Shown: one piece after another, positions 43,276 through 49,774 of the stretch | How positions within the stretch are numbered: the first letter of the stretch is position 1 | Layout of the letters: the number at the start of each line of letters is the position of its first letter | Assembly (NCBI RefSeq): GCF_902491285.1 | Contig: NZ_CABUHK010000040.1 | Coordinates: forward strand, 1 to 49,774 | DNA length: 49,774 nt | Source of the DNA: an uncultured Bacteroides sp. | GTDB lineage: Bacteria > Bacteroidota > Bacteroidia > Bacteroidales > Bacteroidaceae | Direction of reading: 5' to 3' | Position numbers and translations under genes: made by a program | Notes under the pieces: generated by a model | Databases searched by the model: none | Told to the model about the DNA's origin: nothing | What the model saw: only the letters and a program-made list of their open reading frames with translations

Positions 43276-45111
43276 ATGAGAAACATGAAAAAGAATCTTT
43301 TATTAATTATTGCTACTCTATTTATTTTTCCGTTACAGGCTCAGAATACATTAAAACTGATGACCTACAATATCAAAAATGCAAATGGCATGGATGATGT
43401 CTGTGATTTCCAGCGTGTAGCGAATGTGATAAACAACGCTTCTCCCGATGTGGTGGCTATACAGGAAGTGGACAGCATGACGAACCGGAGCGGACAGAAG
43501 TATGTCTTAGGTGAAATTGCCGAACGCACACAAATGCATGCTTACTTTGCACCTGCTATCGATTATGATGGTGGAAAATATGGAATCGGGTTACTGACCA
43601 GGCAAGTTCCAGTGCGTCTGCAAACTATCCCCTTGCCGGGAAGAGAAGAAGTACGTGCCCTGATTCTCGCAGAGTTTGAAGATTATATTTATTGTTGCAC
43701 TCATATGTCGCTGACGGAAGAAGACCGAATGGAATCATTGAAGATTGTGAAATCGTTTACTACTCCTTATAAAAAGCCTCTTTTCCTGGCCGGAGATATG
43801 AATGCCGAACCTGAATCCGACTTTATTAAAGAGCTGCAAAAGGATTTTCAGATTCTTTCCAATCCCAAACAGCATACTTATCCGGCTCCTGAGCCAAAGG
43901 AAACGATAGACTATATTGCGACATTAAAATCCAATGCAAACGGTTTTGCTCTTATATCTGCGCAGGTGTTGCATGAACCTATGGCTTCCGACCATCGTCC
44001 TATATTAGTAGAACTCCGGACTGCTGAAAAGGAAAATAAAATATTTCGCACTAAACCTTATTTGCAGAATCCGGTAGGTAATGGCATAACTGTAATGTGG
44101 GAAACTACTGTACCTGCTTATTGCTGGGTAGAATATGGAACGGACACTACTCAACTGAAACGTGCGCGTACAATCGTAGACGGACAGGTGGTTTGCAATA
44201 ACTACTTGCACAAAATACGCATAGACGGTTTGCAACCCGGTCAGAAATATTATTACCGTGTATGCTCACAAGAAATACTACTTTATCAGGCGTATAAAAA
44301 AGTGTTCGGCAATACGGCACAGTCGTCTTTCAGTGAGTTTACCCTTCCGGAAATAGATGCGGATTCTTTTACTGCCATTGTTTTTAATGACTTGCATCAG
44401 CATACTAAAACTTTCCGTGCCCTGTGCAAGCAAATACAGGATATCGACTATGACTTCGTTGTTTTCAACGGTGATTGTGTAGACGACCCTGTTGACCATA
44501 ATCAGGCAACCACTTTTATCAGCGAACTTACCGAAGGTGTCCGTGGCGACCGCATACCAACTTTTTTTATGCGTGGTAACCATGAAATACGAAATGCCTA
44601 TTCTATCGGTCTGCGTGACCACTATGACTATGTAGGAAACAAGACTTACGGTTCTTTTGACTGGGGAGATACCCGTATCGTTATGCTGGACTGCGGAGAA
44701 GACAAACTGGACTCTCATTGGGTGTATTATGGTCTGAATGATTTTACCCAATTGCGTAATGAACAAGTGGATTTCCTGAAAAAAGAACTGTCTGCCAAAG
44801 AATTCAAAAAAGCCAAGAAACGTGTTCTTATTCACCATATTCCACTTTATGGCAATGATGGAGTGAATCTCTGTGCCGACTTGTGGACTAAAGTACTGGA
44901 GAAGGCACCTTTCAATATCAGTCTGAATGCACATACTCATAAATATGCTTATCATCCGAAAGGTGAGCTGGGCAACAATTATCCGGTTATTATCGGTGGC
45001 GGGTATAAAATGGATGGCGCTACGGTGATGATTCTGGAAAAGAAAAAAGACGAACTGAGAGTGAAAGTTCTGAACGCAAAAGGAAAGATTTTACTGGATA
45101 TTACCGTCTGA
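43276..45111 (+). CDS. Secreted fusion of an EEP-fold phosphatase and a metallophosphoesterase
   Basis: A 611-residue exported protein (signal ending FPLQAQ; ATG 43285 is an equally good start). The first 260 residues are an endonuclease/exonuclease/phosphatase fold: MTYNIKN, IQEVD, GDMNAEP and SDHRPIL. A fibronectin-like linker follows (TKPYLQN..., KIRIDGLQPGQKYYYRV), as in purple acid phosphatases. The last 230 residues are a calcineurin-like metallophosphoesterase with FNDLHQH, GDCVDD, RGNHEIR, IHHIPLYG and NAHTHKY. All metal ligands of both modules look present. Substrates might be phospholipid, sphingolipid or nucleotide phosphates. Periplasmic or surface phosphate scavenging is inferred. 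Confidence 0.82.
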   Translation: MRNMKKNLLLIIATLFIFPLQAQNTLKLMTYNIKNANGMDDVCDFQRVANVINNASPDVVAIQEVDSMTNRSGQKYVLGEIAERTQMHAYFAPAIDYDGGKYGIGLLTRQVPVRLQTIPLPGREEVRALILAEFEDYIYCCTHMSLTEEDRMESLKIVKSFTTPYKKPLFLAGDMNAEPESDFIKELQKDFQILSNPKQHTYPAPEPKETIDYIATLKSNANGFALISAQVLHEPMASDHRPILVELRTAEKENKIFRTKPYLQNPVGNGITVMWETTVPAYCWVEYGTDTTQLKRARTIVDGQVVCNNYLHKIRIDGLQPGQKYYYRVCSQEILLYQAYKKVFGNTAQSSFSEFTLPEIDADSFTAIVFNDLHQHTKTFRALCKQIQDIDYDFVVFNGDCVDDPVDHNQATTFISELTEGVRGDRIPTFFMRGNHEIRNAYSIGLRDHYDYVGNKTYGSFDWGDTRIVMLDCGEDKLDSHWVYYGLNDFTQLRNEQVDFLKKELSAKEFKKAKKRVLIHHIPLYGNDGVNLCADLWTKVLEKAPFNISLNAHTHKYAYHPKGELGNNYPVIIGGGYKMDGATVMILEKKKDELRVKVLNAKGKILLDITV

Positions 45112-45133
45112 AACGATTGGGAATAAAATAAAG

Positions 45134-45170
45134 GCAGGCTGTCTCGATATAAAGAGGCAGCCTGCTTTGT
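45134..45170. terminator. Bidirectional hairpin between convergent genes
   Basis: GCAGGCTGTCTC (45134-45145) pairs with GAGGCAGCCTGC (45154-45165), with one wobble, around an 8-nt loop. The flanks are A-rich on the left and T-rich on the right. It serves both the EEP fusion gene (+) and the GH97 operon (-). Confidence 0.75.
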
Positions 45171-45187
45171 TGAGTAACCGTAAAATG

Positions 45188-47137
45188 TTACTTCTCTATA
45201 TGAATAATACCTGTATATCCTCCTCCTCTGCTCATATCTATGGGCAGTTTTTCATTGTTCTTGATTATTTGTTCTATTATTTGTGAGTCTTTCGCCTGTT
45301 GTCCGGCATTTACTCCGTCTATATGCGCTTTTATTTTCTTCGGGCCGTTTCCTATGAATGATAAATCAATCTCAATATGCCGTGGGGCAGCTCCGTTGAT
45401 TACTCCGATATACCATGTATCGCCATGCCGGCGTGCAAGAGCGATATATTCACCTACTTCTCCCTCCAGAGGGACTGTCTCGTCCCAGGTCGTAGGAATA
45501 CTTTTGATAAATTCGAAACTCCGGAGATTCTCGTCATATTTAGTCGGACTGTCTGAAATCATTTGCAATGGGCTTTCGTAGACTACATACATTGCTAACT
45601 GGTGGCTACGTGTGCCTTGGCTCATCGGTTCATGTTGATTTTCATAGAATGTTTCCGGATGTGCGTTAAGCATAGCTCCGGGAGTATAGTCCATTGGACC
45701 TACCCACATACGCAGGTAAGGGATGATTACATCATGTGTAACTGTGGCTCTCTTACTCCATTTATTATACTCCAACCCTATCACGCCTTCACGTGTCATC
45801 AAGTTCGGATATTTGCGCCTCATGCCTTCGTTGGGGTAAGAACCGTGAAAGTCTACTAATAATTTGTATTGAGTGGCTTTAACGGCTACTTGTTCGTAGA
45901 AGTTAACCATTTTGGCGTCATTACGGTCCATAAAGTCTATTTTGACTCCCTTCACTCCCCATTTGCTGAATTGTGCAAAAGCCTCATCCATTTGCCGTAT
46001 AATGTTCACCCATTTTGACCATAATTGGATACCTACTCCTTTTTCTGTTGCATATTTACAGATACGCGGAATGTCAACATCGGGATTGAGGGTTAACAGA
46101 TCGTTACGTGCTGACCAGCCTTCGTCAATCAGAACATATTCGATATGATGTTTGGCTGCATAGTCTACCAGATAGAGATATGTATCGGTGTTAATGCCGC
46201 TCTTGAAATTTATATGATAGATATTACGGTCATTCCACCAATCCCATAAAACCTTACCGGGTTTAACCCAAGTATAATCGGCAGATTGTTCTTTCTCTTC
46301 GGAGAGTAAATATATAAGTTCGCTTTGTAATATGGAAGAGGCATTGTCGAAGATACCGGTCACCCGCCATGGAAAGACCCGTTTCCCGCAGTTGGGGATA
46401 AGATAGTTTTTGCGTGTGGAGGCATAGATTTTATTATCCCCTTCGTATGGCACTTCCTTATCCGGATAATTGGCAAAAATGCCATGGAAGGATTCTTGGG
46501 CGGGTTGTAAGTACATTCCCGGATAATTATAGAGATTGGCTTCAGCTAATAATACTTTGTATTTGTCTACTTCAACCATTACAGGAGCTACGGAGAAACT
46601 GTCTTTGGGTAATGCATTGATCGGCTTTACCGTATAATCCTGCTCAAACCAGTTTTGTAGCTGGTCGGTTAAAAGAGTGTATGAGGTATGATCCTGTCTG
46701 AAGCGGAAAGATACAGACTCTTTCTTTACAGGTTGTTTATTGTTCGCAGTACTTACGAAACGATAGGCCACTCCGTCATTGTAGACTCTGAATTCGATTT
46801 TATAGTCTTTATAGATTAGCTCAACCTGGTTATAACTATTCATTGCTTCTTTATATTTACGCGGCACAATAAATTCCACTTTCTCCGAAATGCTTTTATG
46901 GGTTACCTTTCTACATTTGTCTGTTCCCCAAATGTCGTTTCCGACTGTAAGTGAGAGCGGGCAAGTATCAAGAATCTTTGTTCCATTCCGGGATAAGCTG
47001 TAACTGACCTGATTGTCAGTCTCGATAGTTATCACATTTTTCTTGTCCGGCGAACCGGCCTCAATTATTTTAGCAACTGTTATCGAAGGAAAACAGAAGG
47101 CTGCTGTTAGTAGGAAAAGAATATGGTTCATTTTCAT
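45188..47137 (-). CDS. Glycoside hydrolase family 97, retaining type (second copy)
   Basis: A 649-residue exported alpha-glycosidase (signal MKMNHILFLLTAAFCFPSITVA). It keeps the family pattern WDWWNDRNIYHINF, LIDEGW and KGVKIDFMDRND, with the candidate nucleophile Asp401. The barrel end reads MTREGVIGLEYNKW, unlike the NFEGVHGLEELKW of the PUL copy, so the two belong to different subgroups and probably prefer different substrates. It is the last gene of an operon, 2 nt after the transporter. Paired here with a transporter and a nucleoside-hydrolase fusion rather than a SusCD pair. Confidence 0.88.
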   Translation of the reverse strand: MKMNHILFLLTAAFCFPSITVAKIIEAGSPDKKNVITIETDNQVSYSLSRNGTKILDTCPLSLTVGNDIWGTDKCRKVTHKSISEKVEFIVPRKYKEAMNSYNQVELIYKDYKIEFRVYNDGVAYRFVSTANNKQPVKKESVSFRFRQDHTSYTLLTDQLQNWFEQDYTVKPINALPKDSFSVAPVMVEVDKYKVLLAEANLYNYPGMYLQPAQESFHGIFANYPDKEVPYEGDNKIYASTRKNYLIPNCGKRVFPWRVTGIFDNASSILQSELIYLLSEEKEQSADYTWVKPGKVLWDWWNDRNIYHINFKSGINTDTYLYLVDYAAKHHIEYVLIDEGWSARNDLLTLNPDVDIPRICKYATEKGVGIQLWSKWVNIIRQMDEAFAQFSKWGVKGVKIDFMDRNDAKMVNFYEQVAVKATQYKLLVDFHGSYPNEGMRRKYPNLMTREGVIGLEYNKWSKRATVTHDVIIPYLRMWVGPMDYTPGAMLNAHPETFYENQHEPMSQGTRSHQLAMYVVYESPLQMISDSPTKYDENLRSFEFIKSIPTTWDETVPLEGEVGEYIALARRHGDTWYIGVINGAAPRHIEIDLSFIGNGPKKIKAHIDGVNAGQQAKDSQIIEQIIKNNEKLPIDMSRGGGYTGIIHIEK

Positions 47138-47139
47138 AA

Positions 47140-48144
47140 TTAGTTTCCTCCGGATAAAACGATGAATGATAATCCTGTGATGAACAGGATAAACATGACT
47201 CCTAAAAGCCTGTCGGTTGATTTGGAACTACCGGTGAACTCTTTCCAGATAAATACACCCCATAAGGCGGCAATCATAGGTGCTCCCTGACCGAGAGCGT
47301 AGGAGATGGCAGCTCCCGCTTTTCCTGCGGCTATATAGCTTAAAGCAGTTCCCAATCCCCATATACATCCTCCGAGGATACCTACCAGATGTGTGCTTGC
47401 TTTTCCTGCAAAATATTCTTTATAGCTTACAGGAGTTCCTACAAACGGGCGTTTCATAACAACTGTATTGAATAGGAAGTTGCTCAGGAAGATACCGATT
47501 GAGAATATAAAGAAAGCGGTGTATGGAGTAGCCATGCCCGGAGTCGGAGAGTCAAAATTGTTAAGGTCCATGGCAGCAGCCACAAAACGGTAGAAGAAAG
47601 ACATAAGTATGCCGGCAATAGCCGCAAGAATAATCCCTTTCTTGCTATTATTATTTCCCTTTTTTTGTTGTCTGCCTGCCGCTATTCCATTGCAGATGAT
47701 AGCGATAACAATCAAGATTACTCCAGTAAACAACCAGAACGGATCTCCTTTAGGAGTGCTGAAATAGTTGATGAACACACCTAGGACCAAGGCAAGTCCT
47801 ACGCCCAACGGAAAAGCAACCGCCATTCCGGCTATGGAGACCGAAGCTGAAAGTAAGATGTTGGAAGCATTGAAAATAATTCCTCCGATCAAGGCACTGA
47901 CTATGTATCTGGTATCTACTTGCCGGATATCTTCCAGAAAACCTCTACCCGAATCTCCGAAACTTCCGAGTGTGAAAACCAGAAGTAAGGCAAATAATAA
48001 GATACCGATTGTATAATCCCAGTAATAAAGCTCATAACGCCAGTTCTTGCTGGCCAGTTTCTGGGTGTTACCCCAGGAACCCCAACATATCATGGTTATG
48101 AAGCAAAAGATAATGGCTAGTGTATAACTATTGACTATAAACAT
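47140..48144 (-). CDS. DMT-superfamily transporter (GRP/RhaT or ureide-permease-like)
   Basis: A 334-residue inner-membrane protein with about ten transmembrane helices. The opening CWGSWGNTQKLASKNWRYEL followed by YYWDYTIG is characteristic of the GRP sugar-transporter/ureide-permease branch of the drug/metabolite transporters. Internal repeats fit the inverted five-helix architecture. Position between a nucleoside hydrolase-like gene and a GH97 suggests uptake of the released sugar or base; which one cannot be read from sequence. It begins 10 nt after the upstream gene. Confidence 0.8.
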   Translation of the reverse strand: MFIVNSYTLAIIFCFITMICWGSWGNTQKLASKNWRYELYYWDYTIGILLFALLLVFTLGSFGDSGRGFLEDIRQVDTRYIVSALIGGIIFNASNILLSASVSIAGMAVAFPLGVGLALVLGVFINYFSTPKGDPFWLFTGVILIVIAIICNGIAAGRQQKKGNNNSKKGIILAAIAGILMSFFYRFVAAAMDLNNFDSPTPGMATPYTAFFIFSIGIFLSNFLFNTVVMKRPFVGTPVSYKEYFAGKASTHLVGILGGCIWGLGTALSYIAAGKAGAAISYALGQGAPMIAALWGVFIWKEFTGSSKSTDRLLGVMFILFITGLSFIVLSGGN

Positions 48145-48154
48145 GACTCTTTCT

Positions 48155-49774
48155 TTATTGGTTTATATTCTTTTCTTCTTTCCCTGTCACCTGGCGGACA
48201 ATGGCACCTAATGTTCTCTGAATATTCTCATTTCCTTGAATCATAAGATATTGATGTTGTCCTTTGTCTGACGCATTAAATAGACTGTGTCCTGCACTGT
48301 CTATTGTAATCGTTCCTTTTGTTGACAGTTCAAAATAATCCTTCTCCGGCTCTATGGCCTGTATGACAGAAGTCAAATCCCAAGTTTGCCTGTCGTATGG
48401 CATTTTGTCATATATCTGGTAAGATACACAAAGAGGATGTTTGTAAGCGTTCGGGAAATCATTCAAGATACTCTGATGCGGATACAACAATTTGTTGCCT
48501 AGTTCCCAGCCGCTTGCAATGACCGGAGTGGGCCATTCGCTGAATACGGTTTGTGCGGCATTTATATCCTGTACTAGATTCCATTCGGGGAAATCGAACT
48601 CGTTCCCATAGAGTCCTCCCATTACGGACAACAGCTTCACTTTTTGGGCAACGAGTGATTTGCCGTCCAAAGGACTGTATTCGTCGGCTTCTGAGCGTAG
48701 CAGGCGTGAAAGGTTCGTTTCCGGTCCTACGGCAATAAATACCACGGAATTATCTGGTTGTGAAGCCAGTAATTTCCGTAATAACTTATATCCTTCCGGC
48801 AGATTGTCTTTTATGCTTCTTTGAGGATACAGTATCTTATTGCCTTCAATAATGGTATCCAAAGTCTGGCGGAGATAACCTCCGTCTTCGGGAGTAGCTC
48901 CGTTGTATGCATATCCCAATGGAATGTCTCCCCTCTCGTTGAGGCGGCAATATCCGTCAATATATTCAATTGAATAAGGGTTGGACTTGCTGATTGTGAT
49001 ACCTAGCAGATCTATTGTTCCGGCTTTCTCATAGTTGAATAGCATTTGCATAGCCAGCACGTCGTCAATGTCATTGCCGACATCCGTGTCGAATATCACA
49101 GGAACGGGTCGTTCGAATTGATATTTTAAAGACTTGTCGCTTTGAATGTCGAAGAATAAATCCGGATTCAGACGGGTCTCGGTAACTGATTCATCAATGC
49201 CGATATAGCCCATTGGGTGATAACCGCCTTCGAAATAATTTTCATTGGCAAATCGGAGCGAAGGTTGCATGCCGGCCGGATCGAGCACCGTTAAAGCCAG
49301 GATATATTTTCCTTTAGCAATGGGGACGTCAATAGAGATATTCTTCCGGATATGGTAAGTCTTCGGAGCCGTCTGGTATTTATGTTCATCCATTGACCAA
49401 TTATCTCCGGGCATCCATTCGGAGATGTTTACTCCTTCTACTATTTTTCCCCACACTTTTTGATGACTTTCAGGGTCTAGTAAAGCTACTTCTACCGGCC
49501 AGTTATAATAGAATGGAGACGAGCCGGTGTTGACAACTTTGAAAGAAATAGGGAATTGTGCTCCCGTTTTTATTTCTTTCGGGTAAGAGAACTCATTGAT
49601 AATGAACCGGTACCCCATAGCTTTTTGTAATATCTCTGCATTTTTCTGAAATTCCGGTTCGTTGAAGTCTGCCCAGGTGATTCCGCCTAAATGATTGCAA
49701 TGCAAGTTTCGGATCTGTTCCATGACATATTCCCGAGTATCTTTATCTGCCACCACTTCTTCAAAAGATTTGAA
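48155..49774 (-). CDS. DUF4832-nucleoside hydrolase fusion (5' end outside window)
   Basis: The frame is open through the window edge, so at least 539 C-terminal residues are seen and the start lies beyond 49774. The first part (LGGITWADFNEPEFQKNAEI, then FIINEFSYPKEI and FPISFKVVNTGSSPFYYNWP) resembles the DUF4832 beta-domain that usually ends putative DUF4874 glycosidase-like proteins. The second part is an inosine/uridine-preferring nucleoside hydrolase: VIFDTDVGNDIDDVLAM carries the Asp cluster for Ca2+, ribose binding and catalysis. Such hydrolases cut N-glycosidic bonds. The fusion implies one exported enzyme acting on a ribosylated or related substrate. Next gene after 10 nt. Export signal not visible. 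Confidence 0.8.
   Translation of the reverse strand, partial: FKSFEEVVADKDTREYVMEQIRNLHCNHLGGITWADFNEPEFQKNAEILQKAMGYRFIINEFSYPKEIKTGAQFPISFKVVNTGSSPFYYNWPVEVALLDPESHQKVWGKIVEGVNISEWMPGDNWSMDEHKYQTAPKTYHIRKNISIDVPIAKGKYILALTVLDPAGMQPSLRFANENYFEGGYHPMGYIGIDESVTETRLNPDLFFDIQSDKSLKYQFERPVPVIFDTDVGNDIDDVLAMQMLFNYEKAGTIDLLGITISKSNPYSIEYIDGYCRLNERGDIPLGYAYNGATPEDGGYLRQTLDTIIEGNKILYPQRSIKDNLPEGYKLLRKLLASQPDNSVVFIAVGPETNLSRLLRSEADEYSPLDGKSLVAQKVKLLSVMGGLYGNEFDFPEWNLVQDINAAQTVFSEWPTPVIASGWELGNKLLYPHQSILNDFPNAYKHPLCVSYQIYDKMPYDRQTWDLTSVIQAIEPEKDYFELSTKGTITIDSAGHSLFNASDKGQHQYLMIQGNENIQRTLGAIVRQVTGKEEKNINQ

Overview
The window looks like chromosomal DNA of a gut Bacteroides, probably from the B. thetaiotaomicron/B. 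ovatus group. The grounds are SusC/SusD pairs, a one-protein hybrid two-component regulator, BACON and DUF1735 lipoproteins, GH97 enzymes, and Bacteroidetes-type promoters (TAnnTTTG at -7, often with TTTG about 20 bp upstream). The species is an inference, since no rRNA or other marker gene is present. I saw no tRNA, rRNA, CRISPR array or intact insertion sequence.

Layout. 1-4.3 kb: housekeeping genes argS (+) and topA (-), converging on a shared terminator. 4.4-32.5 kb: one large polysaccharide utilisation locus (PUL). It begins with a hybrid two-component sensor (-), then an eroded S41 peptidase end, an HU-like/winged-helix protein, a membrane TPR-HTH regulator and a 6-bladed propeller protein. 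A long operon follows: susC, susD, two discoidin-like surface lipoproteins, two metallopeptidase-like proteins and a GH2. A second promoter then drives a GH3 and a third metallopeptidase-like protein, followed by a retaining-type GH97. 32.6-37.4 kb: a two-gene operon (-) for a large TPR protein and an outer-membrane barrel. 37.4-40.1 kb: a gene-poor, repeat-rich stretch with an internally deleted ATPase relic, a pair of 62-bp inverted repeats, two sets of about 22-bp degenerate repeats, and an AAA-ATPase/PD-(D/E)XK gene. 40.2-45.1 kb: a NUDIX hydrolase (-), the peroxide-defence pair ahpC-ahpF (+), and a secreted endonuclease/phosphatase-like plus metallophosphoesterase fusion (+). 45.2-49.8 kb: an operon (-) with a DUF4832/nucleoside-hydrolase fusion (cut by the window edge), a DMT-type transporter and a second GH97.

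How it works together. The PUL pairs surface capture (SusD plus two discoidin/BACON lipoproteins) and SusC import with GH2, GH3 and GH97 exo-enzymes. It also has three paralogous secreted proteins carrying HEXXHXXGXXD and a downstream Met, as in metzincin proteases. That combination suggests a glycoprotein or proteoglycan target rather than a bare polysaccharide; this is inference. The susC and GH3 promoters share a 47-bp ungapped block, and the intergenic regions upstream of the hybrid regulator and of susC share a 28-bp element. These are candidate operators for co-regulation.

Best candidates for something undescribed: the triplet of metzincin-like PUL proteins, and the 62-bp inverted repeat at 37.8/38.3 kb, in which all six arm differences stay paired as G-U in a + strand RNA.
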